Counted from the first letter of the stretch, positions 1 to 8,200 are shown. The stretch is 17,500 nt of DNA from Chrysomallon squamiferum (GCA_012295275.1 CM022670.1:13054583-13072082), one strand, 5' to 3'. Made by a program: numbers and translations. Notes: generated by a model not told the origin, from the letters alone.

Positions 1-119
1 AGACTATTTACTCTAACTTTTAATTATTTATTTATTTGTCTTTATTCATTAATTAGTTTATTTATACAATATAGATCCATTCATTAATTATTTATTTTTT
101 AGTTCCATATTGACAATGT

Positions 120-157
<38 letters not shown>

Positions 158-168
158 TATTATTATTA
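120..168. repeat. (ATC)n then (ATT)n microsatellite
   Basis: About twelve near-perfect ATC units pass directly into four ATT units. The change from one triplet to a one-base variant is typical of slippage after a point mutation. It lies in AT-rich DNA (1-715) where I see no gene. Confidence 0.95.
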
Positions 169-712
169 GGTACTACTTTTATCTATTTATTTATTTATTT
201 AGTTAGGTTGTTAGATGAATGTTCATAGTTTGTTTTACTTTCTTATAATCTGTATACTAAAACAAATTTAAGTCAGTTTAGAGATAATTTGCTTGTGCAT
301 TTAATGCAAGAAATTAATTAATTAAACTAATTTTAATTTATATTTAATTATATTTAAGAAAATATTACAGCAAAGATAATTTTTTATATACAAATAACTT
401 AATGTGTTAGTTATTTTGAAAAGAAACAAAACAGCACCAAACAATAGACTACTAACTAACTAAATAACTAATCTTTTCTTTTAGTATTTTCTGCTTCAGG
501 ATATTTCTTCTACTTTTTAAAATTTATTTTCATTAATCTGTAGTATTTAAGTTAAAAAAAGACAAAGTGAAATAAAATAATATAGAAGCGAGCATATAAT
601 AATAGAAAAGAAAAAAAAAATTCAAATGAAAAAAAGATATCAACAAAAAAAAACAACAACGAAGGAAAGAAAGATCAAATGAAAAAAGAAAGAAAATACA
701 ACAATATCCACT
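169..712. other. AT-rich stretch without a gene
   Basis: There is no credible open frame here. It has a short TTTA run near 184-200, many TAATTA-like words, and from about 545 to 700 a purine-rich plus strand (GAAA, AAAG, AAAAC) with strong strand asymmetry. Nothing else is recognisable. Confidence 0.7.
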
Positions 713-806
713 AATACTAGTACTACTACTATTACTACTACTACTACCATTATAACCGCTACTGCTGTTATAACTATACTATTACATCTACTATTACTAT
801 TTTATT
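713..806. repeat. Degenerate (ACT)n triplet tract
   Basis: An imperfect run of ACT/ATT/ACC triplets that keeps three-base periodicity through many substitutions. It looks like an old, decayed microsatellite. Confidence 0.8.
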
Positions 807-917
807 TCATATTACATAATAATAATAATCTAACAAAACAAAAATGTTTAATAACATTACAAGAACAACAAAAACCCCAATAAAACAAACAAATACACAA
901 ACAAAAAACACTATTTA

Positions 918-956
<39 letters not shown>
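918..956. repeat. (AAT)13 microsatellite
   Basis: Thirteen uninterrupted AAT units, followed by a degenerate GATGGTGG/GATGACGATGATAAC triplet tract to about 1010. Confidence 0.95.
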
Positions 957-957
<1 letters not shown>

Positions 958-1039
958 CCAGTGATGGTGGTAAAAATGATGACGATGATAACAGCAATAA
1001 CGAAGATAATAATTTTATATTAAGAATTATAACTATTTC

Positions 1040-1383
1040 CAACAAATTTTTTTTTTTTTCGTATATCCTTTACCAGATTAAAGTAAATCATTTACAAAAA
1101 AAACAACCCATCCATAAAAACATTCATACACACAGACACATTCTTTATTTATGTTTTACTTCGACTACAGATTAAATACGTATAAAAAGTCTGCAGAATC
1201 AGTGAGGCGTGACTGAATAAACGTTTTCCATCTGTCCCCTGTTTAATATAATTGTACAAACAGTGTGAAATGGAAATAATGGGTATAATAGAATAAAGAA
1301 GGTATTGCTTTAATAAAGAGCACAAATGTGGTTTAGGACGATGATTTAGGAGCTGGTAAAGGATCAGGGAAATGTTCATCATT
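1040..1383. other. Mostly unique AT-rich island, no gene supported
   Basis: Outside a poly-T tract (about 1048-1060) this is non-repetitive. A 77-codon minus-strand open frame (1149-1382) covers it, but it resembles no family I know and its length is unremarkable at this base composition. Several AATAAA-type words occur without other evidence of a transcript end. Confidence 0.5.
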
Positions 1384-1470
1384 TAGTTATTTATTAATTT
1401 ATTTGTTTGTTTGTTTGTTTATTTATTTATCTATTTTATTTATTTATTTATTTATTTATTCCTTTTTTAT
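1384..1470. repeat. (TTTA)n/(TTTG)n tetranucleotide tract
   Basis: TTTA units are interrupted by four TTTG units near 1402-1418 and then resume. The 95-codon open frame across it (1411-1698, rich in Phe, Tyr, Ile and Leu) is only this repeat and the following hexamer read as codons. Confidence 0.92.
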
Positions 1471-1555
1471 CTATTTTATATTTATCTAATTAAATTTATT
1501 TGTGTCTTTTTGTTTTCTTTTCTTGTCTTATATTATTTTACCTTGTTTTATTTTA

Positions 1556-1672
1556 TATTTATATATATTTATATTTACACTGATATTTATATTTATATTT
1601 TTATATTTATGATATTTATATTTATATTTATATTTATATTTATATTTATATTTATATTTATATTTATATTTA
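1556..1672. repeat. (TTTATA)n hexanucleotide array
   Basis: It is imperfect at the start and becomes a regular six-base repeat of about ten units between 1613 and 1672. The reverse complement of the same unit forms an array at 3712-3746. Confidence 0.92.
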
Positions 1673-1689
1673 ATCTATTCTATGATTTT

Positions 1690-2030
1690 CTATTCTAACA
1701 ATGATATTCAAAACAGAAAAAAAAAATGTATTATTATTTGTCGTTAATTTCTTATCTCCAAGTGTTACAAATAAGAATACTTAGATATATTTACCTGTGT
1801 ACACTTGTTAACACCTTTATAATTACCTGTTTATCTAACTTCTAATTGCAGGTGAGCTTAAATCAAAACAGTAATTAAAGTGTTAACTACTTAATTAAAA
1901 GATACACAATTAATTATAAAAGACAATAGTAATTACCTAATTTATTAAATACTAGATAAATTACTTACAGATACATATAAATTACAGGGAATGTTAAGTG
2001 CGTAAATATCAAGATATATGTTAAAATATA
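1690..2030. promoter_or_regulatory. Island of TAATTA cores and ACCTG/CAGGT boxes, candidate regulatory DNA
   Basis: The sequence is non-repetitive. TTACCTGT occurs at 1791-1798 and 1823-1830, CAGGTGAG at 1849-1856, GTTAACACC near 1808 and its reverse-type AGTGTTAAC near 1880, with many TAATTA/TTAATTA words between 1868 and 1960. TAATTA is the homeodomain core and CAGGTA/CAGGTG is the E2-box bound by Snail/ZEB zinc fingers (established knowledge). In AT-rich DNA the TAATTA words alone mean little, so the call rests on the combination and is tentative. Confidence 0.3.
1830..1858 (+). promoter_or_regulatory. Back-to-back 3'/5' splice signal (recursive-splice-like)
   Basis: A branchpoint-like CTAAC and a pyrimidine-leaning stretch are followed by TTGCAG (ending at 1851) and immediately by GTGAGC (from 1852). 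This gives AG|GT juxtaposed with reasonable acceptor and donor context, the layout of zero-length recursive splice sites in long introns. It is a motif match only; no exon or transcript is shown. Confidence 0.25.
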
Positions 2031-2483
2031 TAGCAAGGGCGAATCCATAATGTTCAAGATGAATCAAGTATCATTATAAACGGGAAAACAAGATCGTTAA
2101 GGAAATAAAAATAAATAAAATAAGTGTAGAAGTTAGCGTTGGGTGAGATCTTATCCCCTTAACTTGCGTCTATGTAACAAACAATACATATATAAATAAT
2201 TATTTTTAAAAAAAAAAAACTAAGAAATAAGTTAATGATTAAAGAGTAATAAATAAGTTAGCTGAAGACGTAGAGTTGTGTTGAACAGATGTGTATTTAT
2301 AACAGTCACTAGCCAACTTCGTGAGTGTTGTTCAGTTTAAAAATAACTGTAGAGTAATCAGAAGATATTGGAATATAATGGGTTTTTTTAGATGTGTTGT
2401 AAATTTTAGTCAGATATATTTCTTGTTTGTTTTTGTAAGTTGGGTTTAGGAAAACTTCATGTTGTTTGTTTTCTGGAGGTTTT

Positions 2484-2485
<2 letters not shown>
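2031..2485. other. AT-rich stretch, nothing recognised
   Basis: Mostly non-repetitive, with short A-tracts near 2207. A 79-codon minus-strand frame (2309-2548) starts in poly-Lys encoded by the poly-T tract and is not credible as a gene. Confidence 0.6.

Positions 2486-2520
<35 letters not shown>
2486..2520. repeat. Poly-T tract, 35 bases
   Basis: An uninterrupted run of 35 T. It could be the poly-A tail of a minus-strand retroposon, but no recognisable retroposon body precedes it on that strand. Confidence 0.9.
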
Positions 2521-2599
2521 CAGAACAACAATAACAGAAATATGTCAATTACCGTTTTCTCTTCATTTTTATAATTATGCTTACTTTTGTACGTTGTGT

Positions 2600-2740
2600 G
2601 TGTGTATGTGTGTACGTAACGAATAAATAAATAAATAAATAAATAAAAACATAAATTAATAAATAAAGAAACAAACAAACAAACAAATAAAACAAACTGA
2701 ACAAATACGTAAAACGAAAATAAATAAAAACAAATAATAA
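2600..2740. repeat. (AATA)n/(AAAC)n tetranucleotide tract
   Basis: A short TG run (about 2594-2613) is followed by AAATA units (2622-2647), AAAC units (2670-2687) and A-rich relics. The minus-strand Phe/Tyr/Leu-rich frames here are repeat translations. Confidence 0.9.
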
Positions 2741-2814
2741 ACAAATTAACAAAGAAATGAAATAACATATCAGTAAAATGTTTTCGCTGTTTCTGCTTTT
2801 GATATGTTTTCTAT

Positions 2815-2960
2815 TTCTTCTGCAACTACCACGTCTGCTTTCACTAATGTTATTACTACTGCTACCTCTACACTGCTAATACTTCTGCTACTTTCACTGT
2901 TATTATTACTTCTGCCGCTGTTCTGCTGCTACTATTATTATTGTTGTTTTTAGACGCATT
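2815..2960. repeat. Degenerate pyrimidine-rich triplet tract (CTG/CTA/TTA)
   Basis: Imperfect three-base periodicity with CTGCT, ACTACTG and ATTATT words. It is an old compound trinucleotide repeat continuing into the array at 2970-3045. Confidence 0.75.
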
Positions 2961-2969
2961 TATTATTTT

Positions 2970-3045
2970 ATATTATTATTATTAGTAGTAGTAATAGTGA
3001 TAGTGGTGTAGTAGTAGTAGCAGCAGCAGCAGCAGCAGCAGTAGT
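2970..3045. repeat. Compound triplet repeat ending in (AGC)n
   Basis: ATT units pass through AGT units to a clean AGC run (about 3017-3040). Stepwise unit change within one array indicates slippage plus substitution. Confidence 0.88.
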
Positions 3046-3139
3046 ATAAAAGAAATAGCCAATAACCTGCAGAAACATAAGTAGTTTCATATATACATGC
3101 AGCGTAATTATAGATTATACCCACATTGTTATAACACAG

Positions 3140-3141
<2 letters not shown>

Positions 3142-3208
<67 letters not shown>
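3142..3208. repeat. (AC)n dinucleotide microsatellite
   Basis: About 33 uninterrupted AC units, followed by a short degenerate ATGCACACGCATACACAC tail. It can adopt Z-DNA. The Val/Cys-rich frames on the minus strand are translations of it. Confidence 0.97.
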
Positions 3209-3210
<2 letters not shown>

Positions 3211-3244
3211 CACACGCATACACACAACAAAAATAAAGAAAAAC

Positions 3245-3438
3245 AAACATAAAGGGCTAGATGCCTGAAGAAGAAAGAAAAAGGTTGTGAAAAGAAAAGA
3301 GCTGGGAAAGAAACATCTGACAGATTTAATTGTGAGTTAAAATTAGAAAACAGATGTATCGCAGATTTTTCATTTGTTTCCATCTACTGGCGGCTGTTGA
3401 AACAGTTTATACGTCTGTTTCAAGTTTGTTAATTGTGA
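3245..3438. other. Short unique spacer between two CA arrays
   Basis: Purine-rich to about 3310, then ordinary unique sequence. I see no gene or motif. The 141-codon plus frame starting at 3354 consists of the following CA array and AT repeats. Confidence 0.55.
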
Positions 3439-3439
3439 A

Positions 3440-3441
3440 CA

Positions 3442-3503
<62 letters not shown>

Positions 3504-3548
3504 GACAGACATACACACATACCAATACACACACATACATACATACAT
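3440..3548. repeat. (AC)n with (ACAT)n/(ACAG)n extension
   Basis: An AC array of about 60 bases is followed by ACAG and ACAT variant units to 3548. A second CA array within 300 bases of the one at 3142. Confidence 0.95.
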
Positions 3549-3623
3549 ATACTTATAAATACATTGGGAAAACAAATTACAAATTCAAATTCAATTATTT
3601 ATTTTTTTTTCCCTTCTCTCCTC

Positions 3624-3656
3624 TTTATTTTATTTTATTTTATTTTATTTTATTTT
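3624..3656. repeat. (TTTTA)n pentanucleotide array
   Basis: Six to seven perfect five-base units directly after a pyrimidine tract. Confidence 0.92.
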
Positions 3657-3700
3657 CGCTTATTTTATATTACTTTAAATTTAAAACTATGTGTGTTTTA

Positions 3701-3746
3701 TCTATCTATCTATAAATATAAATATAAATATAAATATAAATATAAA
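3701..3746. repeat. (TCTA)n then (ATAAAT)n hexamer array
   Basis: Three TCTA units are followed by about six ATAAAT units. The hexamer is the reverse complement of the one at 1613-1672. Confidence 0.92.
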
Positions 3747-3779
3747 CTAATACTCTACATGACAAGAAGACAACAGTAA

Positions 3780-4205
3780 AACACTGAACTCACTAACAAG
3801 TTTATCAGCGGATTAACGCAGGGAAATTAGCACAGTTTGTTATTTCACAAATAATCTTTTATTTACCTTGACTTATCTAATTAGCACCTGAGCGGCCGTA
3901 ACAGGCGGTGATTTACCTGTAATGGTTTTAACCCGTTATTCCGAAATGAACACCGAATATACATACCTGTACTGACAGCCGCGTGTGTTTTGTGCGACAA
4001 AATCGGTTTACACGCCACTCTGCATTAAGCAGGATGTAAAGCTAAAAAGGCATTCATGCCGATAAAGACGCACATACAAAATCAACGTTTGTTTGATTTA
4101 AGCTCACACAAAAAACACGATCCACGTTCGAGGATTACCAACAATCAGCGGTACTGCAGGTAACAGTGGCAAAGCGGCTGTTGTTGTCAGTTTAGGTTCT
4201 GCGTC
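3780..4205. promoter_or_regulatory. Unique, GC-richer island, candidate regulatory DNA
   Basis: This is the first stretch with near-balanced composition and several CpGs. It contains CTAATTAG-type DNA next to CACCTGAG (about 3878-3892), ATTTACCTGT near 3911-3920, ATACCTGT near 3963, and a perfect GGCAT-TC-ATGCC palindrome at 4049-4060. No frame is open long enough to argue for an exon. The complexity contrast with its neighbours suggests selection or simply lack of repeats; conservation would decide. Confidence 0.3.
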
Positions 4206-4208
4206 GCA

Positions 4209-4243
4209 TTTATTTTTTTATTTTTTTTTTTTTTTTTTTTTTT
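4209..4243. repeat. Poly-T tract
   Basis: Two T runs, the longer 4221-4243, separated by single A residues. Confidence 0.9.
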
Positions 4244-4690
4244 CTTGTATCCCTGCTAATCGGGGTTAGTTACACAAGACTTGTTTGAATTAATATGATT
4301 AATATTGAAAATAAATCGCTGGTATTTTCGCCAGCACAACACAACATGCCTTGCAATCGGATCCTGATCATAATCTCTCTTGGTGGATTAAAAGAAAAAG
4401 AAAAAGAGAGCGAGAGTGAAAAGAGTAGGAAAGATACTGAAATAGTGGTTCATGACTGGTAATCTCAAATCGCTTGACTTGTTCTCAGTTTAAAGCAAAT
4501 TCGGATAGACTGATCTTTCAAAAGTAATCCGCGTGCAAACATTTTGGTTGTTGCTGATGTCTCTGAATAGGCTTGTTAATTCAGTGAATTTTTAGATATT
4601 TTATTTATTTAGGGTGTAAGATTGGTTTTTTTTTAAAAGAGGTGTTAATTTGATAGTTGTGTTAGATCATGAAATATGTTATTATGTTCT
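4244..4690. other. Unique sequence without a gene
   Basis: It contains a small hairpin (GCTGG/CCAGC around an 8-base loop, 4318-4335), a purine-rich patch (4390-4430), and GAGGTGTTAAT near 4640. No exon signal is visible. Confidence 0.5.

Positions 4691-4694
<4 letters not shown>

Positions 4695-4760
<66 letters not shown>
4695..4760. repeat. (AG)33 dinucleotide microsatellite
   Basis: Thirty-three uninterrupted AG units. The homopurine/homopyrimidine mirror symmetry permits triplex (H-DNA) formation and is also the GAGA-factor type of site. Confidence 0.97.
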
Positions 4761-4764
<4 letters not shown>

Positions 4765-4874
4765 CTGGCTTAGCAACTAAACAATAAGTGTATCACTATC
4801 AAATATTTGCTTCGATTCATACATACAAAATACTTTTTTGACTGACATAACAAATACTCTGTTTTTATTTTTTG

Positions 4875-4894
4875 TTTTTTTTTTTTTTTTTTTT
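4875..4894. repeat. Poly-T tract abutting a CRE
   Basis: About 20 T, ending directly in TGACGTCA. Confidence 0.9.
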
Positions 4895-4901
4895 GACGTC
4901 A
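4894..4901. promoter_or_regulatory. Perfect CRE palindrome TGACGTCA
   Basis: An exact 8-base palindromic cAMP-response element, the CREB/ATF bZIP consensus. Identical sites lie at 5675-5682 and 17166-17173. Motif match only. Confidence 0.45.
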
Positions 4902-5530
4902 TCTCTCTGGCAGACATTTCCTGAAGAGAGCCAAGCCAAGATCAGTCAAAACCCAAACCTAAATATCACAACAAATGCGCCATTACATTTATAAATATTA
5001 TTTTCGTATTGTTCCACCCGTCTAATTTGCGCACCAAAGCGTTCTTTCTCGAGAAACCGAGCAGGGTGAAGAAAAGCTTGTTATTTCAGAAACTCTTTCG
5101 TTTGCAAATGTCTAGTATAAATATTATGATGAGTTTCGAATTAAATGGCTTTTGGAATGCTCGACAATCGACTTTTGAAAAGGTTAGGGCAGTAACATGT
5201 TTGTTTATCCCGGGGTAATTCTGATGTCCGCCACTGACATTTATTTAGATCACCTTTATTCACCTGAGTATACCTTAGCCTGGGTCTCTTTGTCACATAA
5301 CCCCAGCAATATTAACACGCTAAAGTGTTGCTTTAACACCTGAAATAATTTACCTGTCTATACATCCTTCTGTTCCCTTTATTCCATTGAGATAAATTTA
5401 ATAAATTTTGGGCCAGACAATTAGTATTTGTTATCCAGGTATTTTCAAATTTTTTTTTTTTTGTACGCATTTTTCTAAAGGTATATATGATACATCCCTG
5501 GCAAAGAATTGTAAACATACAGTATTTATT
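4902..5530. promoter_or_regulatory. Unique island, candidate regulatory DNA
   Basis: Balanced, non-repetitive sequence apart from T9-11 near 5451-5461. It contains TTCACCTGAG (about 5259), AACACGCTAAAGTGTT (5313-5329, an AACAC/GTGTT inverted pair), TTTAACACCTGA (about 5330) and ATTTACCTGT (about 5348). A 69-codon plus frame (5009-5218) and a 61-codon minus frame (5333-5518) show no family resemblance. I treat it as possible cis-regulatory DNA rather than exon. Confidence 0.28.
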
Positions 5531-5544
5531 GACTAAATGCTATT

Positions 5545-5585
5545 TATTATTATTATTGTTGTTGTTGTTGCTGTTGTTGTTGTTT
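5545..5585. repeat. (ATT)n/(GTT)n compound triplet repeat
   Basis: ATT units change to GTT units with one GCT interruption. Confidence 0.92.
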
Positions 5586-5589
5586 CGTG

Positions 5590-6055
5590 TTCTAAATTAT
5601 CGATGTTGTTGCTGTAAAGCCTGAGGGAGAAAATGGCACTGTTCTTGATTCTTCGCAGAGCGAAATTGTTAAACTGACGTCAAAATTTATTGTTAGCAAA
5701 GATTGGTGGTATAAATCAAAAAAAAAGCATCCGCTTGGAAATAAACAAAACGTATTTAGACTGTTTCTTAAAATAAACCACACTAACGTACACTGGATTC
5801 CTCTTTGTGTGTCCACGCATCTAGCGTGTATCTGTTCACGTGTACCCAGTTTAACAAACATTACATTAACAATAATTTGCGCTCGCAAAGATAGCCGTGT
5901 TTGTACGACGTCAGCGTTATCAGAAACTGCGGCCAATTTACAATCACTTCATCAGATTCCGTCTTTGTTCAGTTGGGCAATAAAGATTAAAATCAAGAAC
6001 AAAGAAATCATTGCCAGAATGAATTTGTTTTTCCACGGCAATAAATAAAGTAAAC
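5590..6055. other. Balanced unique island with open frames on both strands
   Basis: A 114-codon minus frame (5592-5936) and a 79-codon plus frame (5809-6048) overlap head to head. Neither shows a domain, signal peptide or repeat I recognise, and simultaneous openness on both strands is expected where local GC rises. It holds a perfect TGACGTCA (5675-5682) and a CGACGTCA (about 5907-5914). A regulatory island is at least as likely as an exon. Confidence 0.3.
5675..5682. promoter_or_regulatory. Perfect CRE palindrome TGACGTCA
   Basis: Second exact CREB/ATF-type palindrome, 780 bases from the first. A one-base variant (CGACGTCA) follows at about 5907. Confidence 0.45.
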
Positions 6056-6060
6056 ATAAT

Positions 6061-6102
6061 TTTTTTTTTTTTAAATTTTGTGTTTTTTTTTTGTTTTGTT
6101 TT
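6061..6102. repeat. T-rich low-complexity tract
   Basis: Runs of T broken by single G or A residues, leading into the dispersed repeat at 6103. Confidence 0.85.
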
Positions 6103-6158
6103 TTTTATGTTGTTCTTGTTGTTATTTATGTGTCTCTGTGTATGTTTTTGGTTTGTTT
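6103..6158 (+). repeat. Dispersed repeat, copy A
   Basis: Fifty-six bases are identical to 8969-9024, and the match continues imperfectly through TG-rich sequence to about 6193. The core is not a simple repeat: it contains GTTCTTGTTGTTATTTATG and TGTCTCTGTGTATG. Copy B forms the loop of the foldback at 8808-9207; the foldback arms are absent around this copy. Confidence 0.85.
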
Positions 6159-6194
6159 TTGTGTTTTTTTGTTTGTGTGAATGTATGTGTGTTT

Positions 6195-6321
6195 GAGAAC
6201 GAAGAAGAGAGAATACGAATATTCTTGTATGTGGGAGAGTTTTAATGCATGAGAGATAATGGCTATATAAGGTTATGTGTAAGAATGAATGGACTTACAT
6301 ATGTGAGGTAATGGGTATACG

Positions 6322-6322
<1 letters not shown>
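6195..6322. other. Short unique spacer
   Basis: Purine-rich unique sequence (GAACGAAGAAGAGAGAATACG) leading to a TG array. No gene seen. Confidence 0.5.

Positions 6323-6323
<1 letters not shown>

Positions 6324-6357
<34 letters not shown>
6324..6357. repeat. (TG)n microsatellite
   Basis: Seventeen TG units, followed by GGGTGTGGGTTGGG. Frames across it on both strands (Cys/Val, Thr/His) are translations of the repeat. Confidence 0.95.
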
Positions 6358-6361
<4 letters not shown>

Positions 6362-6553
6362 TGGGTTGGGACAAGGGGTTGGGACACAAAAAAGCCTCAT
6401 AAATCCTGCTTTAATATAATTAAACAGGAAATTTTTAAAATAAAAAACACTCGAAACATGGCAACTGTTTGTACCATTTTGATAACAACTGACCACATTT
6501 TTCAAAGGTCATGTTTGAATTTACCAACAGTCTCTCCAACGACAAACACGAGA

Positions 6554-6565
6554 GGGGGGGGGGGG
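6554..6565 (+). repeat. Poly-G tract, 12 bases
   Basis: Twelve consecutive G, unusual in this AT-rich window where A/T homopolymers are common and G/C ones nearly absent. It could form intermolecular G-quadruplex structure. Confidence 0.9.
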
Positions 6566-6602
6566 AATAATAACACTGACAGATATACAAGGGTCTTTCG
6601 CT

Positions 6603-7097
6603 ACAAAACATGAAACACTGTAGAAAGTTTGGTCTTATCGACAAATCAAAATCAGCTGCAAATGACAATTTTACTGAGCTGTTAGACAAATATTTTTCAA
6701 GGAAAGTTGGATAGGTTATTTACGACGGGACATTTGCGCTATCCTAAAACAAAAAATAATAAATCTCTCCAGTCGGCGTTTTACAAAGTATGCAGCAGAG
6801 TGTATCTGTTAACAATTGCCGAGAAGTGTAAAGCTGCTAAAATATTGGTTGTAAAGTGTTTCGAGTGTGGTACAGCTCTGACAGAATGCTTTACAGTATG
6901 TCTCTATATTAAGACTTGTAGAGCGCTCGCAAACTTTTACGACAGTGTTCTTAACCTCGATACTAATGGGCCTGGAGATGGAGTAAAACTTTTGAAGACT
7001 GGAGGAATATTGTAAATCAGATCGTAAAGCTGACATTGATAACGTGCTATCTGCTACTGATATTCAGACTGAAGTAGAAGTGGTAAGAAGAACGATG
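6603..7097 (+). pseudogene. Possible decayed coding sequence in three tiled frames
   Basis: Three plus-strand frames overlap end to end, each shifted one base from the last. Frame 1 opens before an ATG at 6610 (MKHCRKFGLIDKSKSAAND...) and stops at 6712. Frame 2 runs 6707-7015 (Cys-rich, KCFECGTALTECF). Frame 3 is open 6996-7097 (EEYCKSDRKADIDNVLSATD...). The peptides have ordinary mixed composition, unlike the repeat frames elsewhere. Serial frame shifts suit an old pseudogene or transposase relic. I recognise no family, no catalytic motif and no terminal repeats. Chance tiling in a GC-richer patch remains possible; an 84-codon minus frame (6435-6689) also overlaps. Confidence 0.25.
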
Positions 7098-7099
7098 TA

Positions 7100-7260
7100 A
7101 GATATCCCAGTTCAGGCACGGATGTAGGTGAGGAGCGGACCCTGGGAGAAAACCCACCCAAGCTATCCCCACCGTAACCCCTTTTTTTTTTTTTTTTTGT
7201 TAAGCATTTTCTTTCACTTTTCTTTGAAAAAAAAGAAAAAAAAAAAAGAAAAAGAAAATA
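7100..7260. other. Unique spacer with poly-T (7182-7198) and A-rich tract
   Basis: T17 is followed by an A/AAAG tract (7228-7258). The 73-codon frame at 7128-7349 reads through these tracts and is not credible. Confidence 0.7.
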
Positions 7261-7370
7261 TTAAAGTTGAACCATTATTTAAATTTTATTACGATGGTGC
7301 CGCTTTGCACTCTTTTCTGAAATCTTGGATCTGCTCATGCTACCATTAATCTGATATTTTTATTAACTGA

Positions 7371-7371
7371 T

Positions 7372-7422
<51 letters not shown>
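7371..7422. repeat. (TTTA)13 tetranucleotide array
   Basis: About thirteen perfect units, followed by three CTTA variants to 7441. Confidence 0.97.
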
Positions 7423-7446
7423 CTTAGTTACTTACCTACTTATTTC

Positions 7447-7448
7447 AA

Positions 7449-7485
<37 letters not shown>

Positions 7486-7549
7486 GTTATTATTATTTTT
7501 ATTATTATTATTGTTATTATTGTTGTTGTTGTTGTTGTTATTATTATTA

Positions 7550-7610
<61 letters not shown>
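7447..7610. repeat. (AAT)n-(ATT)n-(GTT)n-(ATT)n compound array
   Basis: About 164 bases of triplets. AAT units (7447-7474) switch abruptly to ATT, then to GTT (near 7521-7537), then to a long ATT run. The AAT-to-ATT switch makes the array self-complementary, so it can fold as a hairpin or cruciform. The poly-Asn and poly-Leu frames are only this repeat. Confidence 0.97.
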
Positions 7611-7613
<3 letters not shown>

Positions 7614-7614
7614 A

Positions 7615-7910
7615 ATTAATTAGTTTACTTCCATTCAGTAAATTATACCCCAGCAATAATGATGAGCCTCACCATCTCAGTGGAATTCCTGGATCCACCC
7701 TGCAGCTGATGAGAGTCAAAGACAAATATACGATCTTAAAGACAGTATTGACCTATTTTACAAGAGTGATTGTTTTGTGAAATAAACAAGAGAGAGGATC
7801 GTAAATACTGAACAAAAGGTGAGTGCTTGAAGAACGTGTTAAAATATGTTTGTAATCGTTAAGGACTATTTTCCATTCTAACCAGAGTTCTTTTGAAGTA
7901 GTAAAATTCG
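7615..7910 (+). other. Unique stretch with a consensus splice donor
   Basis: Balanced sequence with AAAAG|GTGAGT, donor GT at 7819-7820. The frame open to 7780 (ending ...TVLTYFTRVIVL) stops before the donor, so a coding exon using this donor would need another frame; a non-coding exon is possible. No acceptor is convincing. Treated as a weak exon hint only. Confidence 0.2.
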
Positions 7911-7965
7911 AATATATATATATATTGTGAATAATTTTTGCTGTTGTTGTTTGTTTGTTTGTATT

Positions 7966-8070
7966 GATTCATTTATTCATTCATTATTCATTCATTCATT
8001 TATTCATTCATGTATTCATTCATTCATTTATTCATTCATGTATTCATTCATTCATTTATTCATTCATTTA
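7966..8070. repeat. (ATTC)n array with a 28-bp higher-order unit
   Basis: ATTC-type units with ATTT and ATGT variants recur in the same order. From 7986 to 8069 there are three tandem 28-base units (7986-8013, 8014-8041, 8042-8069). The first two are identical and the third differs by one base at its end, so whole blocks were duplicated, not just tetramers. Confidence 0.92.
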
Positions 8071-8200
8071 TATTACTATTGTTATTGGCAATGATTTTTG
8101 CATACTCTACTGTTTTACTGTTGCTATTACATCTGCTACTACTATCGTCACCATTACAGTTGTTGTTGCTGCTGCTGTGGGTAGGATTATTCTGTTAAAA
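8071..8200. repeat. Degenerate triplet tract (ACT/GTT/GCT)
   Basis: Decayed three-base periodicity, clearest in the GTTGTTGTTGCTGCTGCTG run (8159-8178). Confidence 0.75.

Noticed and set aside
1260-1330. AATAAA words considered as polyadenylation sites
   Set aside because: AATAAA is frequent by chance at this base composition and no upstream exon or downstream GU-rich element supports use.
2963-3779. Val/Cys-rich and Thr/His-rich open frames
   Set aside because: Translations of the CA arrays and adjacent AT repeats; no ordinary protein sequence beside them.
5592-6048. Head-to-head 114- and 79-codon frames as a gene pair
   Set aside because: No domain, no start or splice support, and openness on both strands is expected in a GC-balanced patch. 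Kept only as an island.
7432-7656. Poly-Asn (minus) and poly-Leu (plus) open frames
   Set aside because: Pure translation of the compound AAT/ATT/GTT array.
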